In this document: piece by piece, positions 24,342 to 37,971 of the stretch
How positions within the stretch are numbered: the first letter of the stretch is position 1
How the letters are laid out: each line of letters begins with the position of its first letter
Assembly: GCA_001314865.1 (NCBI GenBank)
Contig: LJZR01000037.1
Coordinates: 1-37,992, forward strand
DNA: 37,992 nucleotides
Direction of reading: 5' to 3'
Origin: Phormidesmis priestleyi Ana
GTDB lineage: Bacteria; Cyanobacteriota; Cyanobacteriia; Phormidesmidales; Phormidesmidaceae
Position numbers and translations under genes: made by a program
The notes under the pieces: generated by a model
What the model saw: only the letters and a program-made list of their open reading frames with translations
What the model was told of the DNA's origin: nothing
Databases searched by the model: none

Positions 24342-26090
24342 TTAAGGCGGCGTTACACCAAAGAGATGAGTACCTCCCTCTATATTTTCCAAATCTTGCA
24401 AAAACTGCGATCGCACATGCTTCGCACGCGGCGTCTGCCCGCCCATAAACAAACAAACAACCTCCTTGCACTCAGGCATCTTCCGCTCATTGAGCACCGT
24501 AATACCCTTCACACTCACCCAAGAACAATAAGCACCACCGCTGCCTGCATTCCCGCCTAGATCCGGATTGCGCTTATAGTTACGTGGCGGGTTGCCTTGC
24601 CGGGTACGATACACCAAATCCATCCCCTGCCCGCGAGTTTTAAAAGAATCCTTCTCCAACCATTTCATTTCTCTGCGATCAATCGGCTCCTTCGGTGGCC
24701 CCGGCAATACATACACCGCACAGCTCCTGGGCGAAAAAACTTCCGCCGCTGGATTGTTAAAGCCCTCAATCACCCGATTGGGCCACTGCGCTCTTACCGC
24801 AAGCCGCCAATCGTCATACAGGCTACTCCACTTGAGCGGAACTATCGGCAAGGAGTAAGGCACCGAAACCCAATCATTAGTCCCTTTCTTTTTATGCTTA
24901 TGCTTTAAGCGCAGCAAAGTTCCTCTGGACGCTGGTCTACCATTATTCATTACAAAAGTATGCAGTGGCCTTCGCCAGCCGCGCCCCACCCCGCCGACAT
25001 TTGCCGCAACCCGCACCACTGGCAACACAATAGAATTCAAAATTTCCTTTGGCGCACTGATTGTAATGTTTCCTACCCAACCGTAAAAAGGAGGATATTG
25101 GCAATCACTTTCTTCCAAAGGTTTGCCAATATTGGTTTGCAAGCGAATGCAGCCCTTACGGCTGAGCTTATCAACTGGCGACTCCAGCGTCCCCATCAAC
25201 TCGCCCAAGGTCGCTTCTGCATCGGGTCGCGACATTACCCCCAACAAAAAGCGCAGCATCCACGACCTAAGCCAACCGCGCCAGTGGGCAGCTCTTAGCT
25301 CCATGGTTTTCATGTCAGGCCCAGCACTACCTTGGCTATGCAACAGAAAGTCAAATTGCTTACTCCCATCTTGAGGATTGAAAAGACGCAAATCAGAGTG
25401 TGCCTTGAAGTCTGTCGGTGGCTTCATGTTACCGTAGCCTGATGCCGTGCGACTGCCAATGCCATGCCTACTTAAGGCGTGCTGTACCCATTGCCAAACC
25501 TCTTCCACCTCTTCAGCCTTTACTTGGCCAGGAATGCCGCGAATCGCAACTTTGAGGGCGATCGCCTCTGTTCCATCGCCCAAGGTATAAAGCGACAATG
25601 GCGTGCTTTGCCCCTCGTGGTAAACCTGAAAAGCCTGCTGCGGATTGACAATATCCAAAGAAAGCTTGGTAGGCGTTTCGGGCCATGCATCCAAAAACTC
25701 AATTTTGCCTGCTGTAATACCTTGATCATCTTGGTTGCCCAAAAGGTAGTACATTCTGGCGGCGATTTCTGGGCGCTGCTTTGCCCAAAGCCGAACAATC
25801 CCGCGAATAGAGGCCGCTGGAACGTAACCATGCAAAGGCAGCTCCTCAAAATCTTGCCAGTTGTCGCCCACCATTCGCTTATCTTCAGCTCTGCCCTGCG
25901 CTGGTCGCCAAGCACCGCAAGGCTCACCTGCCGAAACAATAGTTTCAACATCTGGATGGGGAAACGAACCCACCTTAGTTCGCCAAGAGAGAGTGAAGGT
26001 TCCTGATTTAAAGAGACCTGATTGAGATCGCGTATGGTGCTGTTTTTCCAATAATTCTATTAAGTGCAGCCCGCTGTATAGGTAAGTCAT
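24342..26090 (-). CDS. Fused RAMP protein: Cmr6-like N-half and Cmr1-like C-half
   Basis: The 582-residue protein contains two RAMP modules. In residues 1 to about 255, SIRGIVRLWA and the glycine loop GIGSRTASGYGNM fit Cmr6. In about 265-582, MELRAAHWRGWLRSWMLRFL and GGVGRGWRRPLHTFV fit Cmr1. Separate cmr1 and cmr6 genes are missing from the operon, which supports a fusion. Both proteins sit at the same end of the type III-B complex, so joining them is structurally sensible. The start is the ATG at 26090, overlapping the cmr5 stop (TAATG), with AGGAGG 5 nt upstream; a frame reaching 26156 lies inside cmr5 and is not used. Confidence 0.82.
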   Translation of the reverse strand: MTYLYSGLHLIELLEKQHHTRSQSGLFKSGTFTLSWRTKVGSFPHPDVETIVSAGEPCGAWRPAQGRAEDKRMVGDNWQDFEELPLHGYVPAASIRGIVRLWAKQRPEIAARMYYLLGNQDDQGITAGKIEFLDAWPETPTKLSLDIVNPQQAFQVYHEGQSTPLSLYTLGDGTEAIALKVAIRGIPGQVKAEEVEEVWQWVQHALSRHGIGSRTASGYGNMKPPTDFKAHSDLRLFNPQDGSKQFDFLLHSQGSAGPDMKTMELRAAHWRGWLRSWMLRFLLGVMSRPDAEATLGELMGTLESPVDKLSRKGCIRLQTNIGKPLEESDCQYPPFYGWVGNITISAPKEILNSIVLPVVRVAANVGGVGRGWRRPLHTFVMNNGRPASRGTLLRLKHKHKKKGTNDWVSVPYSLPIVPLKWSSLYDDWRLAVRAQWPNRVIEGFNNPAAEVFSPRSCAVYVLPGPPKEPIDRREMKWLEKDSFKTRGQGMDLVYRTRQGNPPRNYKRNPDLGGNAGSGGAYCSWVSVKGITVLNERKMPECKEVVCLFMGGQTPRAKHVRSQFLQDLENIEGGTHLFGVTPP

Positions 26091-26476
26091 TAGCCCTCCT
26101 GATAGGCTCTCGCCCAAAAATTCCAGTGGTTTGCCAACACAAGCGATCGCCGCCAAGTCTCCAAATATAAATCAGGATCAGTCTTGGCCATTTTCACGAC
26201 TGCTTCCATTAAGTCTTTTCGCTTGGGTGGGTTTTTCTCATCAATTAATTGACCCAAAAGCGATTCCCACACAGGGACAGTGCGTTCGCGAATCTTCCCA
26301 TTTTGGTCGTTGCTCTGATTTACATACCCTACCGCTGAGAGCAACCCAAATACCCGCAAATGCTGAGATAGCCGTAACACTGCTGTCAAATCATCTCCCT
26401 CCATAGCAGCTTTGCCTTTATAGCGTTGAATATGTCCATGGGCAGATAAACTGATTTGTTCAGATCGAATAGTCAT
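26090..26476 (-). CDS. cmr5: Cmr5, small subunit (Cas11) of the type III-B complex
   Basis: The 128-residue all-helical protein lies between cmr4 and the cmr6/cmr1 fusion, the usual place of cmr5. Segments such as LRLSQHLRVFGLLSAVGYV and LYLETWRRSLVLANHWNFWA fit the family of helical small subunits that line the target RNA. There is no catalytic motif, as expected. GGAGG stands 10 nt before the ATG. Its stop overlaps the following ATG, so subunit ratios are set by coupled translation. Sequence similarity in this family is low, so the assignment relies partly on position and size. Confidence 0.82.
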   Translation of the reverse strand: MTIRSEQISLSAHGHIQRYKGKAAMEGDDLTAVLRLSQHLRVFGLLSAVGYVNQSNDQNGKIRERTVPVWESLLGQLIDEKNPPKRKDLMEAVVKMAKTDPDLYLETWRRSLVLANHWNFWARAYQEG

Positions 26477-26481
26477 GTGTT

Positions 26482-27360
26482 TTAAGCCTCCGCAGCCGTA
26501 GATAGTTTTTCAATATTGCGAGGTGCTTCTGTCTGAGCAATCCAGCTCTGCAACCAGCCTCGGCCTATATTGGCCTGCCCGCCCACCTGCAAAAGGCCTT
26601 GCAATAAATCCAGCAGCACCGCATGGTCAGCGCCTGTAACAGCGTTTTCTTTTAGCAGGTTATAGCCCCAGGCATAGTAAAAAATAGTGTCTCGGGGAAT
26701 GCACACATCTGTCCAAAAAACTTCGGCACCGCCTGCGTCTTCTTGAATTTTGTTGCGTATCTGAGTCCAAAGAGAATGTTCCATTAAGACTTGAAAGTCG
26801 GCATCTGGTAAAATAATCCGGCTTTTATGCCAGGTCGTTTGTACCGAACCTTGTAAGTTTTCGTGCCATTGCCCTGCTAGATCAAGTGCCTTTTTTTGGG
26901 CTTCGCTCAAGGCACCCACTTGGATTTGGGCATCTGCAATGGTGTAGCTACCGGCGCGATCGCCCACTGCCTGATCGGGAAACATCACCGATGGTTGCCT
27001 TGAAATTAAAGCGTGATCTCGCAACAAAGAATGACAGCTCACCCAAGTAAAAATGTCTTTACCCTGGCGGGTCATTGTTCTCATGGGTACCCAAAGCAAT
27101 CGAGAATCACCAAACCAAACTTGGTGAACGCCCATCGTCTCGCCGTCTCCTAGCTCTTGGCCAAACAAGCGATCGCAAACCGTCTTGCCTCCCAGTTGCC
27201 TCACTTCTTCTCGCAGGCTACCCCGCAGCGATGAGCCAGGAATATAAGGAAAATGGGTATGAACCTCCCGCGCAATATCTAAAATGTTGCCTAAGTCGCC
27301 CTCACCACCGCAATGAATAGGTGAAAGACTATAAAGATAGCCCACTCGAAAATCAGTCAT
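26482..27360 (-). CDS. cmr4: Cmr4, Cas7-type backbone subunit and target-RNA nuclease
   Basis: The 292-residue RAMP protein reads LSPIHCGGEGDLGNILDIAR near its start, then PYIPGSSLRGSLRE. D28 in ILDIARE corresponds to the loop aspartate that cuts target RNA at 6-nt intervals in Cmr4 proteins. A glycine-rich RAMP loop (GGQANIGRGWLQSW) lies near the C-terminus. Several copies form the filament that holds the crRNA. The ATG at 27360 has AGAGGA just upstream. A 53-nt gap separates it from cmr3, the longest gap among the effector genes. Confidence 0.93.
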   Translation of the reverse strand: MTDFRVGYLYSLSPIHCGGEGDLGNILDIAREVHTHFPYIPGSSLRGSLREEVRQLGGKTVCDRLFGQELGDGETMGVHQVWFGDSRLLWVPMRTMTRQGKDIFTWVSCHSLLRDHALISRQPSVMFPDQAVGDRAGSYTIADAQIQVGALSEAQKKALDLAGQWHENLQGSVQTTWHKSRIILPDADFQVLMEHSLWTQIRNKIQEDAGGAEVFWTDVCIPRDTIFYYAWGYNLLKENAVTGADHAVLLDLLQGLLQVGGQANIGRGWLQSWIAQTEAPRNIEKLSTAAEA

Positions 27361-27413
27361 AATTCCTCTGTTGATTGAGTTAGTAGGTTATAGATGGGTA
27401 AGTGAAAGCTGTC

Positions 27414-31663
<4,250 letters not shown>

Positions 31664-31669
<6 letters not shown>

Positions 31670-31688
31670 TACCCGGTACCGAGTGAAC
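31664..31688. promoter_or_regulatory. Palindromic candidate operator over the cas10 start
   Basis: GTTCACT (31664-31670) and AGTGAAC (31682-31688) form a perfect 7-bp inverted repeat. Its centre contains the palindrome CGGTACCG (31674-31681). It covers the GTG start of cas10 in the 175-bp gap shared with the divergent WYL regulator, which makes it the best candidate site for that regulator. No convincing -35/-10 pair was found for either gene. Confidence 0.45.
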
Positions 31689-31844
31689 CTAAGATAGCGG
31701 GATTTTTAATAAAACTCTATAAGAACTCAGTATTGTGCATTTTTTACTTACCATGCCAGAATTGAGATTTGATAAAGCTTTCAGCGAAAGGTCTAAAGTT
31801 TTCAAATATTTTCTTTTTTATTTTCCAAACGGGAATTCAAGTTT

Positions 31845-32990
31845 ATGCCCTTCGCCTATAGTGAACAGTCCGCTTTTGAACGCTTACTGCTGCTGATTGC
31901 GACGTTTGTACAGTATCCAGGTATCGGTAGTGCTGAGTCAGGGGCACAAGATTCGGCTCGCGATGCCTTTGAGGTCATTCAGGAGAAAATGCAGGCGATC
32001 TCGCAGACCTGTGACATTGATCTCCCGCTATACTCGGCGCACACGCTGCGCAAAGATCTCAAGACCCTTCGACAATACGGTATCCTTGAGCGGCGGATGT
32101 ATCGGTGGGGTTATTACTTAGGCACCGGTGCGATGAGCCGGGATGAACTTCAAACCGCACTCCAATCGTTAGCCGCTCATGCTAAGTCTCAACGAGATCC
32201 CAATGTTCGGCGAGTTTTTCAAACCCTCGAACAGCGCTTGCGTGGGCTCAATCTCGAATCTGCTGGTCAGTTGTTTTATCCAGTTCGCACTCAGCTAGAT
32301 CGCGCTATTGTCTATGCTGATCCAGAAGAAATGATGAATAAAGGCCAGTATCGCCACACCTTATTTCATCAGCTTATAGGCCTAGAAACTGCAATTTTTC
32401 AAGGGCAAGTTGTAAAGCTTTATCGGCAGCGGGATCCTTACAGTCAGATCAACGTCGGCTATATACAGGTGTATCCTCTACAGCTTATCTATGTTGATAT
32501 TGCCTGGTATTTGTTGTATGAAGATCAATCTACCCAGCACTTAGAAGTAGAACGTGTTGATCGCTTTAGTGATTTTCTCACGGTAGTAGATCCCAATGGG
32601 CGAGGATTGCCTGCTCAGCAACAAAGTTTGCAAACTGCGCACAAGCTACTTAGCAATGGATGGGGCCTTTATTTAGGAAATGCTGCAGAACAGTCAAAAG
32701 AGCGCGCTGGGCAGCTTGACTATGTGGAGGTGTGGGTAAAATTCTTTCCGCCTGTTATGAATTTTATTTTAGAAGGCGATCGCCGCCATCCTAAGCAAAA
32801 AGTGCAAAAACGCACGAAGGGTCAAGAAACGCACGTAGATTACAAGATTAAACTGCCTGCGCGATCTCTTAATGAATTTTGTTATTGGGTACATCGGTTT
32901 ATGCAGTACGCCCAAATAATTTCGCCCCAGTCGTTGGTAGAACAACATCATCAAGCGGCCTTAGCTCTCGCCAAGCGATACGAAACTTGA
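31845..32990 (+). CDS. WYL-domain transcription regulator, divergent from the cas operon
   Basis: The 381-residue protein has an N-terminal winged-helix-like part (FERLLLLIATFVQYPG, then LRKDLKTLRQYGILERRMYR) and a central WYL-type domain (VKLYRQRDPYS, VYPLQLIYVDIAWYLLYED). The C-terminal extension is of the usual type. WYL proteins are ligand-sensing regulators often encoded beside CRISPR-Cas loci in cyanobacteria, where one has been shown to repress a cas operon. Its position, head to head with cas10 and 175 bp away, suggests that it controls the operon and itself. GGGAA lies upstream of the ATG at 31845. Whether it represses or activates cannot be seen. Confidence 0.87.
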   Translation: MPFAYSEQSAFERLLLLIATFVQYPGIGSAESGAQDSARDAFEVIQEKMQAISQTCDIDLPLYSAHTLRKDLKTLRQYGILERRMYRWGYYLGTGAMSRDELQTALQSLAAHAKSQRDPNVRRVFQTLEQRLRGLNLESAGQLFYPVRTQLDRAIVYADPEEMMNKGQYRHTLFHQLIGLETAIFQGQVVKLYRQRDPYSQINVGYIQVYPLQLIYVDIAWYLLYEDQSTQHLEVERVDRFSDFLTVVDPNGRGLPAQQQSLQTAHKLLSNGWGLYLGNAAEQSKERAGQLDYVEVWVKFFPPVMNFILEGDRRHPKQKVQKRTKGQETHVDYKIKLPARSLNEFCYWVHRFMQYAQIISPQSLVEQHHQAALALAKRYET

Positions 32991-33171
32991 CCGTAAAAAC
33001 ACAGCGTTTTGAGTGGTACCTAGAGCTTTTTTGACACCTTGGAGAGGAGCGGCAAGCCTCTTAAATATAATCCTAACGGTGCTAAGTCCATTCTTGCCTT
33101 GGCACTGACTAACATTCGCTTAAAGTTCTTGCTCAGATTCTTGCAACATTCAAGTGCTCAATCACCTCTCT

Positions 33172-33195
33172 CATTGGCCATGTCACCGGCCAATG
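33172..33195. terminator. Perfect 8-bp hairpin between the WYL gene and array 2
   Basis: CATTGGCC (33172-33179) and GGCCAATG (33188-33195) form a perfect stem with an 8-nt loop. There is no T-run, so it is not a classical intrinsic terminator. It lies about 180 bp after the WYL gene and just beyond the 3' end of the minus-strand small gene. The rest of 32991-33223 shows no supported gene. Confidence 0.3.
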
Positions 33196-33223
33196 TATGG
33201 TTCTCAGGATGGCTGTTGCAAAC

Positions 33224-33259
33224 GTTTCTATTCAATTAGGATTCCCAGTGCATCGTAAC
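33224..33259 (-). repeat. Isolated degenerate CRISPR repeat inside a gene end
   Basis: This 36-nt copy differs from the array repeat at six positions (6, 15, 26, 29, 31 and 33 on the plus strand). It lies 288 bp beyond the oldest end of array 2, in the same orientation. Read on the minus strand, it encodes the last residues of the small gene, YDALGILIE, and supplies its TAG stop. It is probably a relic of an older array end. Confidence 0.8.
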
Positions 33260-33473
33260 GTCGCTCTTGTTTTGATATAGCAGACTCAGACTGCATGTAC
33301 GTTCTAAAAATTTGCCTATCAAAGCTGTCAAATTCAACAATCTCAGCACTGACCGCTGATTGCTTAGCAGTGGGCAAACCTTCAGCATCCCTGTAATAAG
33401 CAATCGAATACTCTCCGCCATTGGGCGTAGGATGATCAATCCTTTCCTGTGTCTTTGCTGCGTTCAAGCTCAT
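33228..33473 (-). CDS. Small conserved-type hypothetical protein
   Basis: The 81-residue protein contains RIDHPTPNGGEYSIAYYRDA, then a mixed beta-rich stretch EIVEFDSFDRQIFRTY. It looks like a real small soluble protein, resembling short cyanobacterial hypotheticals with HPTPNGG, but I cannot assign a function. GGAG stands 7 nt before the ATG. The last ten residues and the stop codon are supplied by a degenerate CRISPR repeat, so the original C-terminus may have been replaced. It lies directly downstream of array 2 on the same strand and could be transcribed by read-through. Confidence 0.55.
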   Translation of the reverse strand: MSLNAAKTQERIDHPTPNGGEYSIAYYRDAEGLPTAKQSAVSAEIVEFDSFDRQIFRTYMQSESAISKQERRYDALGILIE

Positions 33474-33547
33474 TTAATTACTCCATCCTTTTTCAATCGG
33501 TTCTTCATTTTGCGGGGCTCACTTCACATATCTCTTAGGATACTTTT

Positions 33548-36500
33548 GTTCCCATTCAATTGGGATTCCCAGCGCGTGGGAACAGAGAGGATAAAAGACG
33601 GCGTAGAATAAAAAACTCTAAGACGTTTCCATTCAATTGGGATTCCCAGCGCGTGGGAACCGACCTTCTACAGTGGACAGGCTGGCGACTCACGTACATT
33701 CAAGTTTCCATTCAATTGGGATTCCCAGCGCGTGGGAACAATTCTCAATGAAGCTGTGGCTACGGGAAGTCCAACTCGTTTCCATTCAATTGGGATTCCC
33801 AGCGCGTGGGAACTGCTTATAGATCACGCTTATACAAAAAAGGTGATCAAGTTTCCATTCAATTGGGATTCCCAGCGCGTGGGAACGAATTGTCTATATG
33901 AGCATAGGGGATTCACTTATAGAAGTTTCCATTCAATTGGGATTCCCAGCGCGTGGGAACATGAACAGTACACAATTTCACCATAATAGTAACAAGGAAC
34001 GTTTCCATTCAATTGGGATTCCCAGCGCGTGGGAACTACGATTGCTAGGCTTGTTTTTGTAAAATTAGAAAAGTTTCCATTCAATTGGGATTCCCAGCGC
34101 GTGGGAACTCAGTGATGACCTAATATCAGGAGATGATGATTATTGTTGTTTCCATTCAATTGGGATTCCCAGCGCGTGGGAACTTAAGCCTAATGATCCT
34201 TTACTTTGTTTAATTCAATGAAAAGTTTCCATTCAATTGGGATTCCCAGCGCGTGGGAACAAGTAATGAGACAGTGATCGCCCACTATAACGATCTCTTA
34301 GGGTTTCCATTCAATTGGGATTCCCAGCGCGTGGGAACCAAGCTAGCGCCAATATGGGTAAGGTACTAACTAAGAAGTTTCCATTCAATTGGGATTCCCA
34401 GCGCGTGGGAACTTACATACTTTATAAAGCAATACCGATTACACCACGATTGTTTCCATTCAATTGGGATTCCCAGCGCGTGGGAACATTACCTGCCCGA
34501 CAGAGAAAACCATCCTAGTCAGTGGATGAGTTTCCATTCAATTGGGATTCCCAGCGCGTGGGAACGTGACGGGATGCCTGCCGACCAAACCGGATCGATG
34601 TTTCCATTCAATTGGGATTCCCAGCGCGTGGGAACCGGTAACAAAAATGATCCCAATAAACGGGGCTATTGGTTTCCATTCAATTGGGATTCCCAGCGCG
34701 TGGGAACGCTTTTTACCAGCTTGTTTTAACTACAATTTGAGAGACGTTTCCATTCAATTGGGATTCCCAGCGCGTGGGAACTAGCCGTCTTTATAAAGAA
34801 GGTAACCAAAAATATTGTTTTTTAATTGTTTCCATTCAATTGGGATTCCCAGCGCGTGGGAACTACAGTAGATGATTCAACGGTTATCAACTCTACGCTT
34901 AATAAGGTTTCCATTCAATTGGGATTCCCAGCGCGTGGGAACGTTGGTGTGCTAGGGGCTAGTAGGGGGCTTCGTAAAAGAAATGTTTCCATTCAATTGG
35001 GATTCCCAGCGCGTGGGAACTTTTGTCAGCTAGGTAATAACCCTTTAATTACTGTGGGACAGTTTCCATTCAATTGGGATTCCCAGCGCGTGGGAACTCC
35101 AAAATTATCCTTTATGACGGGTTAGAGTCGCAAAATGAAGGTTTCCATTCAATTGGGATTCCCAGCGCGTGGGAACGTGATATATTGGCTAGCCATTGAG
35201 CAACTGACCTAGAGTTTCCATTCAATTGGGATTCCCAGCGCGTGGGAACCAGGCCAATGCGAGTAATCATTCTCACAGAGTCTTCTAGCTTAGCTAGTTT
35301 CCATTCAATTGGGATTCCCAGCGCGTGGGAACTTTTATAACACTTCGGTCTACCTTCAAAGCCTTAGCCAGTTTCCATTCAATTGGGATTCCCAGCGCGT
35401 GGGAACCTTAAGGTCTTCATCGCTAGTTAGAAGACCTAAAAGTTTCCATTCAATTGGGATTCCCAGCGCGTGGGAACTTGAAGGGCCAAAGATTACTGCT
35501 GATGATGCTGTGTTTGGTTTCCATTCAATTGGGATTCCCAGCGCGTGGGAACCCTGAGCTTGTGGGGCCAGTACGAGAACAGCAATGAAGAGCACCAGGT
35601 TTCCATTCAATTGGGATTCCCAGCGCGTGGGAACCGTCTTTTAGAGTTAAGTTTGAAACTATAAAACTCTCTTAGTTTCCATTCAATTGGGATTCCCAGC
35701 GCGTGGGAACTGGCCGTCCTGTGGACTCATGGAACTGGAATTGGCATGACAGTTTCCATTCAATTGGGATTCCCAGCGCGTGGGAACCAGGCTCACCCGA
35801 TAGCCAAGCAGTTTCTTCCCAACTAAGCTCTGTGAGTTTCCATTCAATTGGGATTCCCAGCGCGTGGGAACCAGTGTGTACCCGACTTTTCTAAACTCTG
35901 CTTCAACGAGTTTCCATTCAATTGGGATTCCCAGCGCGTGGGAACCTCATCTGAAATCTGAGGAATACCGCCTCTAAGTTTCCATTCAATTGGGATTCCC
36001 AGCGCGTGGGAACCGTCTACGAATTTCAGCCTCCACAGCACCTTGACTTTCCCGTTTCCATTCAATTGGGATTCCCAGCGCGTGGGAACCTGTAACTGCC
36101 AACTCACCGGCAGGAGCCCGCTTGACTAAAGAGCCGGTTTCCATTCAATTGGGATTCCCAGCGCGTGGGAACATCACAAAAGCATTAGTGCCAGCAGCGC
36201 AAAGATGGAGTTGTTTCCATTCAATTGGGATTCCCAGCGCGTGGGAACTCTAACCCGTCTTTGGCCTTAAGTGCGAAGACATAGTTAGTTTCCATTCAAT
36301 TGGGATTCCCAGCGCGTGGGAACAGAGCTGCGAATAGGGGGGATGAAACATGTCTTTAGGTTTCCATTCAATTGGGATTCCCAGCGCGTGGGAACTCCCA
36401 ATTAGAAGAGAGACCTGGGCAATAAACCCAGAGGAGTTTCCATTCAATTGGGATTCCCAGCGCGTGGGAACGGTACTCTGTGACAAAAGACCTATCTTCT

Positions 36501-37003
36501 ATAAATTCAGAGTTTCCATTCAATTGGGATTCCCAGCGCGTGGGAACTTGCTCTAGCAATGAGTCGGCCCGCTCTTGGCGGTTGATCGCGCTCAGTTTCC
36601 ATTCAATTGGGATTCCCAGCGCGTGGGAACTTTAGTCCGACTTTTCCTTGGGGTTTCTGTCGGCTTCGTCGTTTCCATTCAATTGGGATTCCCAGCGCGT
36701 GGGAACTATAAGAGAGAGGTCATCAACGGGAAAACACAACTAGTTTCCATTCAATTGGGATTCCCAGCGCGTGGGAACCTAGACTCTATAGCTGATGTGT
36801 TTTCTCTATCGGCTAAAATGTTTCCATTCAATTGGGATTCCCAGCGCGTGGGAACCTGGAAGCTTTTTTGAGGGGGAGTCTAGTCCTCCCTCGTTTCCAT
36901 TCAATTGGGATTCCCAGCGCGTGGGAACAGATAACCGACTGATTATCACGCCCATGCGACCGGACTTGTTTCCATTCAATTGGGATTCCCAGCGCGTGGG
37001 AAC
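33548..37003 (-). CRISPR. CRISPR array 2: 46 repeats, 45 spacers
   Basis: The repeat is the same 36-nt sequence as in array 1. By eye 45 copies are identical; the one at 33548-33583 has T to C at position 4, as expected for the oldest end. Spacers run from 32 to 48 nt, a wider range than in array 1. The leader lies to the right (37004-37203), so transcription is on the minus strand, as for array 1. The Cmr genes lie between the arrays and presumably serve both. No spacer was seen in both arrays and none was seen to match this window, by eye only. Long frames across the array are produced by the repeat and are not genes. Confidence 0.97.
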
Positions 37004-37203
37004 CCCTCGTATTGAAACCTATTTGTAGCAAGCTGTCCAGCATCCATTTGCGAGCCTCATGCCATTTGACAGTTCTCCAGCCCTACTGAGCCTTAAAATA
37101 ATCCCTACAACCCAGTCCTCACAAGGCGTCGAGGCTGACAACGGTAGCATCAGCCTTTCCAGCTTTTCTCCCCACCCTCGCAACACCTTCAAAAACATAC
37201 CCC
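37004..37203 (-). promoter_or_regulatory. Leader of array 2, duplicate of the array 1 leader
   Basis: This 200-bp segment aligns without gaps to 20933-21132 with 14 differences (93 % identity, counted by eye). The 59 bp at 37009-37067 nearest the array are identical. It is followed by a decayed cas2 end, which shows that it arose by copying from the cas2-array 1 junction. It should support spacer uptake and transcription of array 2. Confidence 0.82.
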
Positions 37204-37276
37204 TTACACAATCACCGAACCCGTCACCGGCGGATCGCCGCCGACAGCACACATTCAAAAACACTATACTGCACCC
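37204..37276 (-). pseudogene. cas2: Fragment of cas2 copied with the leader
   Basis: The segment matches the 3' end of cas2 (21133-21326) with two deletions: 9 bp in frame and about 112 bp out of frame, joined at GCC. Similarity ends at GCACCC near 37276, where rhodanese sequence begins. It cannot encode Cas2. It marks the edge of the duplication that created the leader of array 2. Confidence 0.82.
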
Positions 37277-37633
37277 AGCCAGATCACTCCGTACTCCCCG
37301 ACGACAGTAAATCAGGTAAGCTTTCTCTCGATCCAGCTGATTGATATCCTGGCGAAAGGTCTCCGCATAAAAGTCAATATTGATAGCATTTTCCAAATGA
37401 CCTTGAGAAAACTCTCTCGGAGTACGCACATCTAAAATAACCAAGTGAGGATTGGTGCGGTTGGTTTGAATGAGATCATGGGCTTCTTGAGGCGTCAGGT
37501 GAATTGCCGTCTCGGCTTTTTGAGATGGGATATACCTTGTTTCAGCGGTGAGCGACTGCTCTATGCCCACCGAGATGGCTAATGCAGAACCGGTCAAAAA
37601 TCCGAGAAGCAGAGCAATGCCTAATTTCCTCAT
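37277..37633 (-). pseudogene. Rhodanese-like protein truncated by the CRISPR leader duplication
   Basis: The first 119 residues form a secreted or lipid-free periplasmic rhodanese: signal peptide MRKLGIALLLGFLTGSALAI, then LVILDVRTPREFSQGHLENA and the active-site loop CRRGVRS with C110. Rhodanese domains move sulfane sulfur through this cysteine. After residue 119 the frame enters the cas2 fragment out of frame and then the leader, ending only at 37019 (204 residues in all). The last helices of the fold, about 25 residues, are lost, so activity is doubtful. The ATG has AAAGGA upstream. The gene was probably intact before the leader was inserted. Confidence 0.75.
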
Positions 37634-37755
37634 AGTCTGATTCCTTTGTTCTTGGTCTATCTTGAGCTACTGAGGCTGGCGCATCGACTAATTAGAAGGC
37701 GGATCTCAGCCCCCCTTCCTCCATCAAATCTTTGTGCTCTGCGAAAGATAGGACA

Positions 37756-37971
37756 TCAGTGATTGAGATATTCTTTCAAAATATCTCTAGCTTTGCCCTT
37801 TTCCTTGAGTAAGTCCGCAATTAGAATTCGAGCGGTCACAGAAGGGCGAAGATTGCACTCAGCGGCCAAGCTCTTGAGCGCATCTTTCTCATGCTTCTTA
37901 AGGCGAACGCCAATAGGCTTGCCTAAGCTGTCAGTTTGCTCAACGAATTTACCCAGGTCATCTCTATCCAT
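37756..37971 (-). CDS. Small ribbon-helix-helix-like protein
   Basis: The 71-residue protein contains PIGVRLKKHEKDALKSLA followed by RPSVTARILIADLL. This is the strand-helix-helix pattern of CopG/Arc-type DNA-binding proteins, often antitoxins or plasmid regulators. The tail is lysine-rich. AAAGGA stands before the ATG at 37971. No partner gene is visible in the window, since the next gene to the right lies outside it. The family assignment rests on pattern only. The 122 bp between it and the rhodanese gene (37634-37755) show nothing further. Confidence 0.6.
   Translation of the reverse strand: MDRDDLGKFVEQTDSLGKPIGVRLKKHEKDALKSLAAECNLRPSVTARILIADLLKEKGKARDILKEYLNH

Noticed and set aside
33039-33239. 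A 66-codon plus-strand frame downstream of the WYL gene
   Set aside because: No recognised family, no good start site, and it runs into the degenerate repeat and hairpin. A transposase-like flavour was considered but not supported.
37019-37276. Reading the 204-codon rhodanese frame as a genuine longer protein
   Set aside because: The last 85 codons are cas2 fragment out of frame and leader sequence, both traceable to 20933-21326.
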